DNA of 64,000 bases from Orbaceae bacterium ESL0721 (GCA_029433365.1 JAQTHZ010000001.1:992001-1056000), one strand, 5' to 3'; shown: positions 20,930 through 35,451, counted from the stretch's first letter. Translations and numbers: made by a program. Notes: generated by a model from the letters alone, not told the origin.

Positions 20930-21355
20930 CTACTTTGTTATTCGCCTTGTAAGTTCTATCACCCGCACTTTAGCTAACGCTTTTGAGAGCTCAGCTGAAG
21001 CTTGTGCATAGGTGGTATCGTTACTTAGATTATTGATGCGTTCTTGCGCTTGCCTTACTGATGCTTGCGCTTTAGCTTCATCTAAATCTTCACCACGAAT
21101 AGCAGTATCAGCTAATATTGTTACCACTTTCGGTTGTACCTCTAAAATACCACCAGAAAGATAGATAAACTCTTCAGTACCATCAGCTTTCACAATCCCT
21201 ACCATACCAGGTTTAATTGTGGTCAATAATGGTGTATGCCCTGAATAGATACCCAGTTCACCTTCACTACCGGTAACTGTAATATGCTGAACATCACCTG
21301 AAAAAAGATGAGATTCAGCACTAACGACCTCTAATTGATAGGAAGTGAGTGCCAT
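20930..21355 (-). CDS. atpC: ATP synthase F1 subunit epsilon
   Basis: A 141-residue epsilon subunit. An N-terminal beta-sandwich ([33 protein letters not shown]) is followed by a two-helix C-terminal domain that inhibits ATP hydrolysis. It is the last gene of the operon, 36 bp after atpD. Confidence 0.96.
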   Translation of the reverse strand: MALTSYQLEVVSAESHLFSGDVQHITVTGSEGELGIYSGHTPLLTTIKPGMVGIVKADGTEEFIYLSGGILEVQPKVVTILADTAIRGEDLDEAKAQASVRQAQERINNLSNDTTYAQASAELSKALAKVRVIELTRRITK

Positions 21356-21391
21356 AATTCTGTCTCCATAATACCGTCTTTATCGCCCATT

Positions 21392-22822
<1,431 letters not shown>

Positions 22823-22845
22823 TCATCAAATAAAAGCCTAAAACA

Positions 22846-23715
22846 CTAATTCGACACTGCTGCCGCACCAGATACAATATCAATTAATTCATTGGTGATT
22901 GCGCTTTGTCGTGCTTTGTTATACACAATTTGTAAATCTTGAATTAGATTTGCACCGTTGTCGGTGGCTGCTTTCATCGCAACCATTCTTGCAGCCTGCT
23001 CACTTGCAAGGTTTTCAACTACTGCTTGATAAACCTGTGACTCAATATAGCGACGCAACATCACATCTAATAGTGATTTTGCATCCGGCTCATAAATATA
23101 ATCCCAAGTTTTCTCTTTCAGCTCTTTATCTTCTGATGGTGGTAGCGGTAATAACTGTTGAATTATTGGCTTTTGTGACATGGTATTAATAAACTTATTT
23201 GTGACGATATAAAGTCTATCAATTTGACCATTGTCGTATGCTTCTAACATTGTTTTAACCGGACCAATCAGTTCAGACAGCATTGGTTCATCACCCATGC
23301 CAGTTGCTTGGGTTAGGATATTGATTTTCATGGTAGAAAAAAATGAAACTCCTCGAGATCCAATTACTCCAACATCAGAACCAACACCTTTTTCTTGCCA
23401 AGCTGTCATATCAGATAGGACTGTTTTAAAGAGATTAATATTCAAACCACCACACAAACCGCGATCCGTTGAGATGACAAGATAACCAACTCGCTTAACT
23501 TCTCTCTCAATAAGATAGGGGTGTTTTACGCTTGAGTGGGCTAATGCTAAATGCCCAATCACTTCTCGAATCATCTCAGCATAAGGGCGACTAGCTGCCA
23601 TTCTATCTTGCGTTTTACGCATTTTAGAATTTGCTACCATCTCCATTGCTTTTGTGATCTTTTGCGTGCTTTGAATACTGGCAATTTTGGTTCTTATCTC
23701 TTTTGCATTAGCCAT
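22846..23715 (-). CDS. atpG: ATP synthase F1 subunit gamma
   Basis: A 289-residue gamma rotor subunit. N- and C-terminal coiled-coil helices are seen ([24 protein letters not shown], and the end with [21 protein letters not shown]), with the family DRGLCGGLN motif between. Rotation of this shaft couples Fo to the beta subunits. It is the usual length and in the usual place between atpA and atpD. Confidence 0.97.
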   Translation of the reverse strand: MANAKEIRTKIASIQSTQKITKAMEMVANSKMRKTQDRMAASRPYAEMIREVIGHLALAHSSVKHPYLIEREVKRVGYLVISTDRGLCGGLNINLFKTVLSDMTAWQEKGVGSDVGVIGSRGVSFFSTMKINILTQATGMGDEPMLSELIGPVKTMLEAYDNGQIDRLYIVTNKFINTMSQKPIIQQLLPLPPSEDKELKEKTWDYIYEPDAKSLLDVMLRRYIESQVYQAVVENLASEQAARMVAMKAATDNGANLIQDLQIVYNKARQSAITNELIDIVSGAAAVSN

Positions 23716-23740
23716 TATCTACCTCTTTTCAAACCTGTAT

Positions 23741-25282
23741 TTACCAAGTTTGAGTCGATTTGAAGCTATCTAACATCTCTTTTAACTTCGCTTCAATCTC
23801 ATCATTATAATTACCGGTTGCATCTATCTGCTGCATTAAATCGGCATATTGGCTATGTGCATAGGCAATAAGTGCATCTTGAAATGGCAGTACTTTTGCT
23901 AACTCTACATCTTCAAGATAACCACGCTCTGCGGCGTATAAAGCAATTGACTGTTCTGCAACTGTCATCGGTGAGTACTGTTTCTGTTTTAATAGTTCAG
24001 TCACTTTTTCACCGTGGCTTAATTGATTACGAGTTGCTTCATCAAGATCAGAGGCAAATTGCGAAAATGCAGCAAGTTCACGATACTGTGCTAATGCGGT
24101 ACGAATCCCACCAGATAATTTTTTCATTATCTTTGTTTGTGCTGCACCACCTACACGCGATACCGAAATACCTGGGTTTACCGCAGGGCGAATACCGGCA
24201 TTAAATAGGCTGGTTTCAAGGAAGATCTGCCCATCAGTAATTGAGATTACATTAGTAGGAACAAATGCCGAGACATCGCCCGCTTGTGTTTCAATAATTG
24301 GTAATGCAGTTAATGATCCGGTTTTACCTTTTACTTCACCTTTTGTGAACTCTTCAACATATGCTTCATTAACGCGCGCTGCACGTTCAAGGAGACGAGA
24401 GTGGAGGTAAAAGACATCACCAGGATAGGCCTCACGTCCAGGTGGACGACGAAGTAGTAGGGAGATTTGACGATAGGCAACAGCCTGTTTAGAGAGATCA
24501 TCATAAACGATCAATGCATCTTGCCCACGGTCACGGAAATATTCACCCATTGCACAACCGGCATAAGGTGCTAAATATTGTAATGCAGCAGATTCAGATG
24601 CCGATGCAACAACTACGATAGTATTTTTTAGCGCGCCATGTTCATCTAATTTACGAACAACATTGGCGATAGTCGACTGTTTTTGACCAATAGCAACATA
24701 GATACATTTAACACCTGAGTTGCGTTGATTAATGATGGCGTCAACAGCTAAAGCTGTTTTACCTGTTTGACGGTCACCAATGATAAGTTCACGTTGACCA
24801 CGCCCGATAGGAATCATGGAGTCAACTGCTTTATAACCAGTTTGTAGTGCTTGATCAACCGATTTACGGTCGATAACACCTGGGGCTACTACTTCAACCG
24901 GTGAAAAACCGTCATGTTGGACTGCGCCTTTACCATCAATTGGTGCGCCTAATGTGTTAATAACACGACCTAAAAGTCCATCACCAACTGGAACTTGTAG
25001 AATACGACCAGTACATTGAACTTTCATTCCTTCTGAAAGATCTTCATATGGTCCCATTACAACCGCACCAACCGAGTCTCTCTCTAAGTTAAGTGCCATT
25101 GCGTAACGATTTCCCGGTAATGCAATCATTTCGCCTTGCATAACATCAGTCAATCCATGGATACGTAAAATACCATCACTAACTGATATAATCGTTCCTT
25201 CGTTGTGCGCTTCACTCACAACATTGAACTGAGCTATTCGCTCTTTAATTAGTTCACTTATTTCAGTTGAATTTAGATGCAT
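23741..25282 (-). CDS. atpA: ATP synthase F1 subunit alpha
   Basis: A 513-residue alpha subunit, identical in length to E. coli. The non-catalytic nucleotide site has P-loop GDRQTGKTA (about 169-177), [12 protein letters not shown] and the alpha signature [17 protein letters not shown] with the arginine finger. Its ATG follows atpH by 11 bp. Confidence 0.98.
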   Translation of the reverse strand: MHLNSTEISELIKERIAQFNVVSEAHNEGTIISVSDGILRIHGLTDVMQGEMIALPGNRYAMALNLERDSVGAVVMGPYEDLSEGMKVQCTGRILQVPVGDGLLGRVINTLGAPIDGKGAVQHDGFSPVEVVAPGVIDRKSVDQALQTGYKAVDSMIPIGRGQRELIIGDRQTGKTALAVDAIINQRNSGVKCIYVAIGQKQSTIANVVRKLDEHGALKNTIVVVASASESAALQYLAPYAGCAMGEYFRDRGQDALIVYDDLSKQAVAYRQISLLLRRPPGREAYPGDVFYLHSRLLERAARVNEAYVEEFTKGEVKGKTGSLTALPIIETQAGDVSAFVPTNVISITDGQIFLETSLFNAGIRPAVNPGISVSRVGGAAQTKIMKKLSGGIRTALAQYRELAAFSQFASDLDEATRNQLSHGEKVTELLKQKQYSPMTVAEQSIALYAAERGYLEDVELAKVLPFQDALIAYAHSQYADLMQQIDATGNYNDEIEAKLKEMLDSFKSTQTW

Positions 25283-25293
25283 TATCAGTCCCC

Positions 25294-25827
25294 TTAAGAC
25301 TGTAGAACGTCATTTAATCGATTAAGACGCCCTTTAATACTACTATCAATAATCATATCACCCGTACGAATAATAAAACCAGAAATGAGCGATTTATCGA
25401 TCTCACATTTTAGTTTCACTTTTTTCGATAAACGTTGCTCGACTGCTTTGGTGATTTTATTAAGTTGTGTGTCAGTGAGTTGAGTAGCTGAAATGAGATC
25501 AACATCAGCAACTTGCTCACGATCTAAACAGTATTGATTAAAAAGTGTTAACACATCAGGCAAAAGTGATAGACGCCTATTTTCTGCCATTACCTTGATA
25601 AAATTACGACCATACTCATCTAAGGAATCTTGGCAGATATCCTCGATGAATTTAGCAATCGCTGCTGGTTTCGCATCAGATGTTAAAATATTTTTAACTT
25701 GGTCATTTTGGCTGACCAGAGATGCAAATCCTAGCATCATTTGCCACGTCTCAATACTATTATGTTCAACAGCAAAATCGAACGCGGCTTTGGCATAAGG
25801 GCGAGCAATCGTTGTTAAATCAGTCAT
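25294..25827 (-). CDS. atpH: ATP synthase F1 subunit delta
   Basis: A 177-residue delta subunit, the usual length. It has an N-terminal helical bundle ([14 protein letters not shown]) and a C-terminal tail ending [23 protein letters not shown], the family signature. It joins the b-subunit stator to the top of F1. Confidence 0.96.
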   Translation of the reverse strand: MTDLTTIARPYAKAAFDFAVEHNSIETWQMMLGFASLVSQNDQVKNILTSDAKPAAIAKFIEDICQDSLDEYGRNFIKVMAENRRLSLLPDVLTLFNQYCLDREQVADVDLISATQLTDTQLNKITKAVEQRLSKKVKLKCEIDKSLISGFIIRTGDMIIDSSIKGRLNRLNDVLQS

Positions 25828-25840
25828 TGCTCATCTCTCC

Positions 25841-26311
25841 TTATAGTTCGGCAACAAGTTTATCAATAATGTCGCTATTAGCAGCTTCATTAACCGAACG
25901 TTCAATAATTTTTTCTGCACCTGCAACAGCAAGTGTTGCAACTTTTGCTTTTAACTCTTCTTGAACACGCTTACGTTCCGCTTCAACCTCAGCATAGCCT
26001 TGCGCAATAATTTGCTCTTTTTCGCGCATTGCTTCCTGTTTTGCTTCGTCTAGAATAGCTGCTTTACGTTTGTTTGCTTGCTCAATTAGGGCATTTGCCT
26101 CAACCTTCGCTTTTTGCATAATTTCAGATGTATTAGCTTTTGCTAATTCCAAATCTTTTTTGGCAGTTTCGGCTGAAGTAAGTCCATCTGCTATCTCTTT
26201 TTGGCGATTTTCAATTGCACGAATAACAGGAGGCCAGATAAACTTCATACAAAACCAAACAAATAATACAAATGTAATTGCCTGGCCGAGGAGTGTTGCA
26301 TTCATATTCAT
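25841..26311 (-). CDS. atpF: ATP synthase Fo subunit b
   Basis: A 156-residue b subunit. One N-terminal membrane helix ([22 protein letters not shown]) precedes a long charged coiled coil that dimerises as the peripheral stalk. Its length equals that of E. coli AtpF. Confidence 0.97.
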   Translation of the reverse strand: MNMNATLLGQAITFVLFVWFCMKFIWPPVIRAIENRQKEIADGLTSAETAKKDLELAKANTSEIMQKAKVEANALIEQANKRKAAILDEAKQEAMREKEQIIAQGYAEVEAERKRVQEELKAKVATLAVAGAEKIIERSVNEAANSDIIDKLVAEL

Positions 26312-26377
26312 GAGACAATTCCTCTCAAATTTACTGTTTTATCAATCATAAATGGAAGATTTAATTGATGTTTAAAT

Positions 26378-26632
<255 letters not shown>

Positions 26633-26647
26633 TTAATAAAAATAGTA

Positions 26648-27442
<795 letters not shown>

Positions 27443-27693
27443 TTACCTATTAAATAACAAAATAGATACTTACATCTTTATTGAATTACCAAAAGATATA
27501 AGCAATCGCTCTAATAAAATTAGGCTGATATTGTAAACCTAATTACCCATATTAAGTCAACCGTTGATTAATGAAAATTGTAATAACAACACTTTTGGTT
27601 AATTTTCATATTATATCATTGTAAGCAATCACTATATTACTTATTATGTTGATTATATTATAAATTATGTTTAGATATCAGCATAACTCGAAA

Positions 27694-29028
27694 CTAAATA
27701 CGCCTAATACAGTCTGAAATTTGTTCAGCAAATTTTTTCACATCAGCTTCGATTTCACCTTCAACCATCACGCGCATAAGTGGTTCAGTACCTGATTTCC
27801 GGATCAGTATACGCCCTTTCTCTGCCAATTCATCTTCGACATTTTTGATGATTGCCTGTACCTCTATATTTGCTAATGGATCAACATTTTCAGTTAAATG
27901 AACGTTTATTAACACTTGTGGCAGTAATTTCATTCCACTACAGAGATCTGCTAATGACATACGATTACGTACCATAGCGATTAAAACTTGCAAACCGGCT
28001 ATAATTCCATCACCCGTAGTTGTCTTATCGAGTAGTAACACATGACCTGAATTTTCTGCACCTAGCCGCCACCCCTTTTCAATTAGTTTTTCAAGTACAT
28101 AGCGGTCACCAACTTTTGCACGTTCAAAAGGAATACCTAGGTTTTTTAAGGCGATTTCAAGTCCCATATTACTCATTAATGTGCCAATCACTCCCCCTTT
28201 CAACTCACCTTGACGGAGCATTTCACGCGCAATAATGTAGATAATTTGATCGCCATCTACCCGATTACCGAGATGATCTACCATAATGATGCGATCACCG
28301 TCGCCATCAAGGGCAAATCCTAAATCTGCTTGCTCTTCTAATACCCGTTTTGCCAGCATTTTTACATCAGTTGCACCGCAGTTTTCATTAATATTTACAC
28401 CATCAGGATCACAACCGATTTTGATTACTTGCGCACCTAACTCTTTTAAAACATTTGGAGCGATATGGTAAGTTGCACCATTTGCACAATCTACCACAAT
28501 CTTTAAATCAGCTAGACTGAGATTATGTTCAAAGGTACTTTTACAAAATTCAATATATCGCCCTGCTGCATCAGTAATACGCGAAGCTTTACCTAATTGC
28601 TCTGATGCCACACAATCCAATGTTTTATCAAGTTCAGCTTCAATCTGGAGTTCAATGGCGTCATCAAGTTTTTTACCATCAGTTGTGAAGAACTTGATGC
28701 CATTATCATAAAATGGGTTATGAGATGCAGAGATAACAACGCCAGCATCAGCTCGAAACGTACGTGTTAAGTAAGCGATTGCAGGTGTTGGCATTGGGCC
28801 TGTAAATGCTGCATCAACACCTGCTGATGCAAAACCTGCTTCTAAAGCTGACTCCAGCATGTAGCCTGAAATACGTGTATCTTTACCAATTAAAACTTTT
28901 CTTACACCATCCTTGGCTAATACTCGACCTGCCGCCCAGCCCAATTTTAATGCAAAATCAGGCGTAATTGGATATTGACCAACTCGCCCGCGGATACCGT
29001 CAGTGCCAAAGTATTTACGTTTGGACAT
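27694..29028 (-). CDS. glmM: Phosphoglucosamine mutase GlmM
   Basis: A 444-residue alpha-D-phosphohexomutase that converts GlcN-6-P to GlcN-1-P for UDP-GlcNAc synthesis. The active-site phosphoserine lies in [14 protein letters not shown] (about residue 101), the metal loop is DGDGDR, the sugar loop is GAENSGH and the phosphate loop is [15 protein letters not shown]. The ATG at 29028 has AGGAGA in place; a TTG directly before it would add one Met and is not needed. Pathway partners glmU and glmS lie about 30 kb away in this window. Confidence 0.97.
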   Translation of the reverse strand: MSKRKYFGTDGIRGRVGQYPITPDFALKLGWAAGRVLAKDGVRKVLIGKDTRISGYMLESALEAGFASAGVDAAFTGPMPTPAIAYLTRTFRADAGVVISASHNPFYDNGIKFFTTDGKKLDDAIELQIEAELDKTLDCVASEQLGKASRITDAAGRYIEFCKSTFEHNLSLADLKIVVDCANGATYHIAPNVLKELGAQVIKIGCDPDGVNINENCGATDVKMLAKRVLEEQADLGFALDGDGDRIIMVDHLGNRVDGDQIIYIIAREMLRQGELKGGVIGTLMSNMGLEIALKNLGIPFERAKVGDRYVLEKLIEKGWRLGAENSGHVLLLDKTTTGDGIIAGLQVLIAMVRNRMSLADLCSGMKLLPQVLINVHLTENVDPLANIEVQAIIKNVEDELAEKGRILIRKSGTEPLMRVMVEGEIEADVKKFAEQISDCIRRI

Positions 29029-29099
29029 CAATCTCTCCTATCATTTAAATATTTATTCTAAAATATAATGTGTAAAGTTTATGAATTTATCTTATTAAA

Positions 29100-29112
29100 A
29101 TGTTTTAGGGTT
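29100..29112 (+). repeat. Dispersed 13-bp motif, copy 2
   Basis: Exact ATGTTTTAGGGTT between the glmM start and the tyrA end, about 70 bp upstream of glmM and on the strand opposite to it. Confidence 0.8.
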
Positions 29113-29171
29113 TACTTATATTGAGTCATAATTTTTTATAAAACACATTATAATATGTACGACTTTTTTAA

Positions 29172-30293
29172 CTATTCACGATTATCATTGGCTAATTTTA
29201 ACAGCGTTTGACTCTCAAGAATAAAACGTTTTGCATAGTCACCAAACCAATCAGTTACTTCATTAAAGTTCTGAATAAATTTTTCTTTATCTCGTTGTTC
29301 AATGAGTTCAACCATTTTACCAAAGCGTTCATAATAGTGTTTAATTAATTCAATATTATCATCTGAAGCCATAATAATATCAGCATAGAGCTCTGGATCT
29401 TGTGCAAAGAGTCTGCCAACCATCATAAGCTCTAATCGGTAAATAGGTGAAGAGAGTGAAATGAGCTGCTCTAAATCTGCTTTTTCTCGCTGTAAATTGA
29501 CGCCAAAAGAGAATGAGGTAAAGTGTCTTAATGCCTGAATAAAGGACATACATTTATCATGTTGCTTTGCATCAATCTGATATAAATTGGCACCCCAAAT
29601 ACGCATCTGTTCGATTAACCATTGGTACTCATCTGGATAACGACCATCGCAATAAGCAATAATCTGTTTTGCTAAATTAGGTACATCAGGCCCAAACATA
29701 GGGTGTAGCCCAACAACAGGCCCTTGATGGTTATCTAACATCGCTTGTAGTGGTTTTGCTTTAATTGAGGTAAAGTCAGTTAAAATAGTATTTTTGGGTA
29801 ACGGAGGTAATGATGAAATGATATCAATAGTCTTATTAATTGGGACCGTCACAATAACAGCAGCCGCATCAGCAACCACTTCAGCTGCTTTATGCATTGT
29901 TTTTGACCCTAAAACATTAACGCGATAGCCTGATAAGGTAAATAGACGAGCAAAGAGTCGCCCCATCTGACCATTACCACCAATAATTACAATCGATCCT
30001 TGCCCAGTATAGACTTTCTTAAAACCTTTTTCATGTTCACTCAGGTAAGATTCACGCATTAAACGACGTAAAATATCTTCAATTAAAAGTGGTGAAACAC
30101 CAATTTTTTCAGCCTCTTCACGCCGTTTTGCCAACATCTCTGTTTCGCGTTTACGATCATAAATTGGAATGCCTTGTCTGCTTTTAATCTCACCTACTTT
30201 GGTAACTAGGTCAAGTCGTTTAGCAATTAAGGACAAAATTGATTGATCAATCTCATCAATCTCATTGCGTAATTGTAATAGCTCTGTAGACAT
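29172..30293 (-). CDS. tyrA: Bifunctional chorismate mutase/prephenate dehydrogenase
   Basis: A 373-residue TyrA, the same size as the enteric T-protein. The N-terminal AroQ-type chorismate mutase (about 1-90; [23 protein letters not shown]) is fused to an NAD-dependent prephenate dehydrogenase with the Rossmann start [18 protein letters not shown] (about 105-122). [12 protein letters not shown] and [10 protein letters not shown] are conserved. It makes 4-hydroxyphenylpyruvate for tyrosine. AGGAAA precedes the ATG. No leader peptide or adjacent aroF/pheA is seen. Confidence 0.96.
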   Translation of the reverse strand: MSTELLQLRNEIDEIDQSILSLIAKRLDLVTKVGEIKSRQGIPIYDRKRETEMLAKRREEAEKIGVSPLLIEDILRRLMRESYLSEHEKGFKKVYTGQGSIVIIGGNGQMGRLFARLFTLSGYRVNVLGSKTMHKAAEVVADAAAVIVTVPINKTIDIISSLPPLPKNTILTDFTSIKAKPLQAMLDNHQGPVVGLHPMFGPDVPNLAKQIIAYCDGRYPDEYQWLIEQMRIWGANLYQIDAKQHDKCMSFIQALRHFTSFSFGVNLQREKADLEQLISLSSPIYRLELMMVGRLFAQDPELYADIIMASDDNIELIKHYYERFGKMVELIEQRDKEKFIQNFNEVTDWFGDYAKRFILESQTLLKLANDNRE

Positions 30294-30377
30294 ATTTTTC
30301 CTAATATGAAAATGTAATCCTCAATTTAATAACTTAACAGTATAACGTATTTTTGGTAGGATGAGATCGCTCAACCT

Positions 30378-30403
30378 ATAAACAATAACTATAAACAATA
30401 ACT
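30378..30403. repeat. Perfect 13-bp tandem duplication
   Basis: ATAAACAATAACT occurs twice head to tail (30378-30390 and 30391-30403) directly upstream of xthA, leaving that gene without a clear ribosome site. Confidence 0.85.
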
Positions 30404-30416
30404 TTAATTTATTACT

Positions 30417-31223
30417 ATGAATTTTATCTCTTTTAATGTTAACGGGCTCCGTGCTCGTATCCACCAACTTACAGCTCTTATTAACAAATATCATCCTGAT
30501 GTTATTGCGCTCCAAGAAACCAAAGTACATAATGATCAATTTCCCATCAATGATTTAGAGCAATTTGGTTACCATTTAAGTTATCATGGTCAAAAACGTT
30601 ACTATGGTGTTGCTTTTTTAACCAAAGAGAAACCGCTATCCGTACAATATGGATTACCAACTGATGAAGAGAGTGCTCAGTGTCGACTCATCACGATTGA
30701 ACTTGCAACACGACATGGTAATTTAACTGTTGTTAATGGTTATTTTCCCCAAGGAGAAAATTTACACCATGATACAAAATACTCTGCAAAAAATAAGTTT
30801 TATCGTGATGTTACCAACTATCTATTTGAAAAAAAAATTCATCATAAGCTCTCGCTTATCATGGGAGATATGAATATATGCCCTTCTGACTTAGATGTTG
30901 GAATCAATGATGATAATCGCAAACGTTGGTTAAAATCGGGTAAATGCTCTTTTCTGCCAGAGGAGCGTGAGTGGCTAAATCGTTTAATGTCATTAGGATA
31001 TACTGATACATATCGAAAAATATATCCTCATAAAAGATCTTATTCATGGTTTGATTATCGATCTCGCAAATTTGATATAGAGGCTGGTTTACGCATTGAT
31101 CTTATTTTAGCCAGTAGAAAATTGGAATCTTTTTGTCATCAAGTGGGTATTGATCATGAGATAAGAGTGATGGAAAGACCATCAGATCATGCGCCAGTTT
31201 GGGCGCAATTTGCTATAGAATAG
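30417..31223 (+). CDS. xthA: Exodeoxyribonuclease III
   Basis: A 268-residue AP endonuclease and 3'-5' exonuclease, the same length as E. coli XthA. Landmarks are FNVNGLRAR (catalytic Asn), LQETKVHN (metal Glu), NGYFPQGEN, MGDMNICPSDLDVG (Asp and Asn) and the C-terminal PSDHAPVWAQF with the catalytic Asp-His. It acts in base-excision repair. The spacer before the ATG is taken up by a 13-bp duplication and shows no Shine-Dalgarno sequence. Confidence 0.97.
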   Translation: MNFISFNVNGLRARIHQLTALINKYHPDVIALQETKVHNDQFPINDLEQFGYHLSYHGQKRYYGVAFLTKEKPLSVQYGLPTDEESAQCRLITIELATRHGNLTVVNGYFPQGENLHHDTKYSAKNKFYRDVTNYLFEKKIHHKLSLIMGDMNICPSDLDVGINDDNRKRWLKSGKCSFLPEEREWLNRLMSLGYTDTYRKIYPHKRSYSWFDYRSRKFDIEAGLRIDLILASRKLESFCHQVGIDHEIRVMERPSDHAPVWAQFAIE

Positions 31224-31266
31224 AATAGACTATTCTAATCTTTTACCATAAAAAACAGAGGTTATT

Positions 31267-32637
31267 ATGTTAACTAATGATATGTTTACTTCACACAAAG
31301 TTGTAGATAAATCTGTTTTATCCGTTAAGGATCTTAATCAGATGGTAAAAGATCTTTTAACTGATGGCATAGGACAAATCTGGTTAATGGGTGAAATATC
31401 CAATTTTTCACGCCCCTCTTCTGGGCATTGGTATTTCACCTTAAAAGATGATGAGGCGCAAGTTCGTTGTGCCATGTTTCGTAATAATAACTTTAAAACA
31501 GGATTCATACCGCAAAATGGTCAACAAGTCTTAGTACAAGCAACAGTCACACTATATGAGGCAAGGGGCGAGTACCAGCTAGTACTAAATAAAATGCAAC
31601 CTGCTGGAGCAGGATTACTACAGCAAAAATTTGATCAGCTAAAACAGAAGCTAAATGAAGAGGGACTATTTGATGCGATGTATAAAAAATCATTACCTGA
31701 AATAGTTCGTACAGTCGGTATTATTACCTCAGCAACTGGTGCAGCTTTGCAAGATATTTTGCAAATTCTAAATCGCCGAGATCCGAGTTTACGACTTATT
31801 ATCTATCCAACACAAGTGCAAGGAGACACAGCTGCTGCACAAATTGCCCGCCTAATTAATCTTGCTAATCAGCGCCAAGAGTGCGATGTACTTATTGTGG
31901 GGAGAGGGGGAGGATCTCTAGAGGATCTGTGGGCATTTAATGAAGAAGTTGTCGCAAGGGCGATTTTTGCAAGTGATCTCCCCATAATTAGTGCGGTTGG
32001 TCATGAGATAGATTTTACAATTGCTGATTTTGTCGCCGATATTAGAGCAGCAACACCCTCTGCTGCAGCTGAACTAGTCAGTCGTGATAAAACAGAACAA
32101 TTTAGACAAATCGAGGGGCAAGAACAGCGTCTCTCTATGGCGATGGACTACTATATTTTACATTGCCAAGAAAAATTAAACCGTTTAGTTAATCAGCTAC
32201 AAGAACAGCATCCAGAGACTAAACTTGCTAAGCAATTAAATTTATTGCAAAGTTTCCAGCACTTGCTCTTATCCTCTATTCAACAATATCTTATTAGTAG
32301 AACGAAACAATATACCGAAATAGATAGAAGATTGTTACAGTTATCGCCTGAAAATAGCGTTACCCAATATGGTCAACTGTTAGTCGCTAATTATAAGGGG
32401 ATAGTTAACGCCGTTGAAAAAAAATTGGCTAACGCCGAACACCAATTTGCAATTCAAGCTGCACAGTTAAATAGTATTAGCCCTTTAGCAACTTTAGAAC
32501 GTGGTTATTCAGTCACCGTAGATGATAGACAAAACGTAATTCGAAAGATAGATCAGGTGGTAATAGGAGAAACTATTACCACCCGTTTAAAGAAGGGATC
32601 ATTAATCAGTAAAATTACACAAATAAAAAGTAAATAA
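31267..32637 (+). CDS. xseA: Exodeoxyribonuclease VII large subunit
   Basis: A 456-residue XseA, the usual length. An N-terminal OB fold (LMGEISNFSRPSSGHWYFTLKD) binds single-stranded DNA. The catalytic domain has TSATGAALQDIL, GRGGGSLEDLWAFNEE and SAVGHEIDFTIADFVAD. A long coiled coil follows to the C-terminus, where XseB subunits bind. It is 43 bp after xthA with AGAGG before the ATG, so the two repair genes may be co-transcribed. xseB is not in the window. Confidence 0.96.
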   Translation: MLTNDMFTSHKVVDKSVLSVKDLNQMVKDLLTDGIGQIWLMGEISNFSRPSSGHWYFTLKDDEAQVRCAMFRNNNFKTGFIPQNGQQVLVQATVTLYEARGEYQLVLNKMQPAGAGLLQQKFDQLKQKLNEEGLFDAMYKKSLPEIVRTVGIITSATGAALQDILQILNRRDPSLRLIIYPTQVQGDTAAAQIARLINLANQRQECDVLIVGRGGGSLEDLWAFNEEVVARAIFASDLPIISAVGHEIDFTIADFVADIRAATPSAAAELVSRDKTEQFRQIEGQEQRLSMAMDYYILHCQEKLNRLVNQLQEQHPETKLAKQLNLLQSFQHLLLSSIQQYLISRTKQYTEIDRRLLQLSPENSVTQYGQLLVANYKGIVNAVEKKLANAEHQFAIQAAQLNSISPLATLERGYSVTVDDRQNVIRKIDQVVIGETITTRLKKGSLISKITQIKSK

Positions 32638-32680
32638 CTGATTAATAGATAGTTAACTAACGAATCTAACGAATTGCGAT

Positions 32681-33475
32681 TTAAATCGCTACTGGTGCTT
32701 TTATTGCAGGATGCGGGTCATAATCAACAATTTCAAAATCTTCAAACTCATAATCAAAAATAGTCGGCGGTTTACGTTTAATTACCAATTTTGGTAACGA
32801 TCTTGGTTCACGACTTAACTGTAAATGTGTCTGTTCCATGTGATTTGAATAGAGATGTGTATCACCACCAGTCCAGACAAAATCACCAACTTCTAAATCA
32901 CATTGTTGTGCAATCATATGAACCAAAAGTGCATAACTGGCAATATTAAATGGCAATCCAAGAAAGACATCGCATGATCTTTGATAAAGTTGACACGAAA
33001 GTTTTCCATCTACAACATAAAATTGGAAAAATGCATGACATGGTGCTAGAGCCATCTTATCCAACTCCCCTACATTCCAAGCAGATACGATCATACGGCG
33101 TGAATCAGGATCTTGTTTAATCTGATCAATCACTTGTTTAATCTGATCAATCTGCCTGCCATCAGCAGCACCCCAAGCGCGCCACTGCTGACCATATACT
33201 GGACCTAAATCACCGTTTTCATCTGCCCACTCATCCCAGATTGTCACTTTATTATCATTCAGATATTTTATATTAGTATCACCCTTTAAAAACCAAAGTA
33301 ATTCATGAATGATTGACCGTAAATGGCATTTTTTAGTGGTCACTAATGGAAACCCTTCTTGCAAATTAAATCGCATTTGATGACCAAATATAGATAATGT
33401 GCCGGTACCTGTTCGATCTGATTTAGGTGTACCTTCATCTAAAATTTTCTGCATTAACGCTAAATACTGTTTCAT
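32681..33475 (-). CDS. thyA: Thymidylate synthase
   Basis: A 264-residue ThyA, the E. coli length. The catalytic Cys lies in [12 protein letters not shown] (about residue 146). The folate and dUMP binding motifs [23 protein letters not shown] and GDTHLYSNH are intact. It makes dTMP from dUMP with methylene-THF. It overlaps lgt by 4 bp, and rppH-lgt-thyA form one leftward operon as in E. coli. Confidence 0.98.
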   Translation of the reverse strand: MKQYLALMQKILDEGTPKSDRTGTGTLSIFGHQMRFNLQEGFPLVTTKKCHLRSIIHELLWFLKGDTNIKYLNDNKVTIWDEWADENGDLGPVYGQQWRAWGAADGRQIDQIKQVIDQIKQDPDSRRMIVSAWNVGELDKMALAPCHAFFQFYVVDGKLSCQLYQRSCDVFLGLPFNIASYALLVHMIAQQCDLEVGDFVWTGGDTHLYSNHMEQTHLQLSREPRSLPKLVIKRKPPTIFDYEFEDFEIVDYDPHPAIKAPVAI

Positions 33476-34341
33476 AATTGTCTCACTATTGGCTTACATT
33501 TATAGGCGTATAAAATTAGGGCTATTCCACCTAAAATCATTGGCAAACATAAGATCTGCCCCATGCTAATAAAATGGAAAAAGAGCCCTAACTGTTCATC
33601 TGGTTGTCTAAAGAATTCAATAATAAAACGGAAAAGACCATAACAGAGTAAAAATAGTCCTGAAACAGCACCTGTTGGTCTCTGCTTAGAGATAAAAAGA
33701 TTTAAGATACAAAATAGCACAACACCTTCAAAAAACATCTCATAGAGTTGAGAAGGGTGACGGGGTAATAGACCATGTAATTCATTGTAGAGTGAATACC
33801 ATTTGGGATGCGATTGAACATACATAAAATCAGCATGCATTGAACTTGGGAATAACATACCAATTGAAGAACTGGTAACTCGCCCCCATAGCTCGCCATT
33901 AATAAAATTACCAAACCGCCCAAACATTAAACCAATAGGAACTAGTGGTGCAACAAAATCGGACACTTGTAAAAAGGTTTTATGATTCTTTTTCGCAAAG
34001 ATGGCAATGGTAATAAGTGCCCCAATTAATCCACCATGAAATGACATCCCCCCTTCCCACACAGCAAATAGGATAAGGGGATCTTTTAAAAATAGTTCAA
34101 AATTATAAAATAAGATATAACCAAGTCGTCCACCAATAAAGAGTCCTAAAAATCCCCAAAAAAGGAGATTCTCTACTTGCTGTGTTGTCCAGTGGCTATG
34201 TGGTTTTTTAGCTCTGCGTTTCGCTAACCATAATGCACCGAGAATACCAAATAGATACATTGCTCCATACCAATGAAGAGAGATAGGACCAATTGAAAAA
34301 GCGATAGGATCAAAGTTAGGAAAGCGTAAATATTGATTCAT
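33472..34341 (-). CDS. lgt: Prolipoprotein diacylglyceryl transferase
   Basis: A 289-residue polytopic inner-membrane enzyme that adds diacylglycerol to the lipobox Cys. The signature [14 protein letters not shown] and the family sequences [17 protein letters not shown] and HPSQLYE are present. It overlaps both thyA and rppH by 4 bp. Confidence 0.97.
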   Translation of the reverse strand: MNQYLRFPNFDPIAFSIGPISLHWYGAMYLFGILGALWLAKRRAKKPHSHWTTQQVENLLFWGFLGLFIGGRLGYILFYNFELFLKDPLILFAVWEGGMSFHGGLIGALITIAIFAKKNHKTFLQVSDFVAPLVPIGLMFGRFGNFINGELWGRVTSSSIGMLFPSSMHADFMYVQSHPKWYSLYNELHGLLPRHPSQLYEMFFEGVVLFCILNLFISKQRPTGAVSGLFLLCYGLFRFIIEFFRQPDEQLGLFFHFISMGQILCLPMILGGIALILYAYKCKPIVRQL

Positions 34342-34904
34342 TTTTTAATACACTGCTTAGTTTTTCGTTTATGTGCAAAGAAGTTAAACCGTTTCTTTGA
34401 AGATTTTTGTGCAGTCTCAAGTTCCAATTGAATAGAGAAAACAGAAATAGCAAACTCTTTCATTGCTTTACGGTATACATCTCGTTTAAATGCAATAACT
34501 TGACGAATCGGATACCAGTAATTTACCCATTTCCAATCATCAAATTCAGGAACTGAAGAGATATTGAGATTAATGGCTGAAATATTAGTGACTAGCTCTA
34601 ATAAAAACCATTTCTGCTTTTGACCAATACAGACGGGCTGATTATCCCAGCGAATCATTCTTTTAGGAAGCTTATAACGCAACCAACCATTTGTAACTGA
34701 TAAAATTTTCACATGATGAGGTAGTAATCCAACCTCTTCATTTAACTCTCTAAACATCGCCTGTTCAGGTGTTTCACCTAATTTTATTCCGCCTTGAGGG
34801 AACTGCCAAGAATTTTGCCCATAACGACGAGCCCAAAGAACCTGACCATATCTATTACAAATAATAATTCCTACATTTGGACGGTAGCCATCACTATCAA
34901 TCAC
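34338..34904 (-). CDS. rppH: RNA pyrophosphohydrolase
   Basis: A 188-residue Nudix hydrolase that removes pyrophosphate from the 5' end of mRNAs and so triggers decay. It starts [17 protein letters not shown], and the Nudix box is [20 protein letters not shown] followed by VGL, matching GX5EX7REUXEEXGU. A basic C-terminal tail, rich in Lys and Arg, is slightly longer than in E. coli (176 residues). It is the first gene of the rppH-lgt-thyA operon. Confidence 0.96.
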   Translation of the reverse strand: MIDSDGYRPNVGIIICNRYGQVLWARRYGQNSWQFPQGGIKLGETPEQAMFRELNEEVGLLPHHVKILSVTNGWLRYKLPKRMIRWDNQPVCIGQKQKWFLLELVTNISAINLNISSVPEFDDWKWVNYWYPIRQVIAFKRDVYRKAMKEFAISVFSIQLELETAQKSSKKRFNFFAHKRKTKQCIKK

Positions 34905-35290
34905 GACTATCTCAAATCAAATTTCAATTAGCGTAAATTGTTACATACATCTTATTATAGGTAAACCTATACCAAAAAATAATTTATCTAAATACAGTGA
35001 ATATTAATTCTTAATATAATGAAAATATTCATATTTTAGAGTTTTACCACTATATAAACCCCTAAAACAAAAGGATAATTAGTGGTCTAAAATTCGTCAT
35101 TTTTATGAGAGATAAAGATTTATTTATCACTATATAAAATAGATAACAGACCCATTCTTAATATAGTCTTTACTTTGTTTTAGGATTAATAATTATTGAG
35201 CAATATAATATGGTATAAAGATAGTTGATACTATTTGAAGTTATGTTTATATTCAAAATTGCATCTGTGATGCACTGTTGTTACAGACAT
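34905..35290. other. Spacer between rppH and the rrn terminator
   Basis: No gene is visible. It holds a 7-bp-arm palindrome at 34956-34971 (TATAGGT-AA-ACCTATA), about 50 bp upstream of rppH. It also holds a reverse-strand near-copy of the dispersed motif at 35057-35069 with one extra G, and TTTTAGGATTAATA at 35176-35189, which also occurs at 5973. Confidence 0.6.
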
Positions 35291-35317
35291 AAAAAAACCC
35301 AGTACAGCGTACTGGGC
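35291..35317 (-). terminator. rrn operon terminator
   Basis: In the leftward direction GCCCAGTACGCTGTACTGGG is followed by seven T, a strong intrinsic terminator about 15 bp after 5S. Confidence 0.93.
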
Positions 35318-35331
35318 TTCTCTTCGTTTGT

Positions 35332-35451
35332 TAGTCTGGCAGCTCCCTACTCTCACATGGGTAATACCCACACTACCATCGGCGCTACGGCGTTTCACTT
35401 CTGAGTTCGGCATGGGGTCAGGTGGGACCACCGCGCTACTACCGCCAGACA
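35332..35451 (-). rRNA. rrf: 5S ribosomal RNA
   Basis: About 120 nt. It reads TGTCTGGCGGTAGTAGCGCG at the 5' end and ends GAGCTGCCAGACTA, with a pairing terminal stem and conserved CCGAACTCAGAAGTGAAACG. Ends are placed by comparison with E. coli and may be off by 1-2 bases. Confidence 0.95.
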
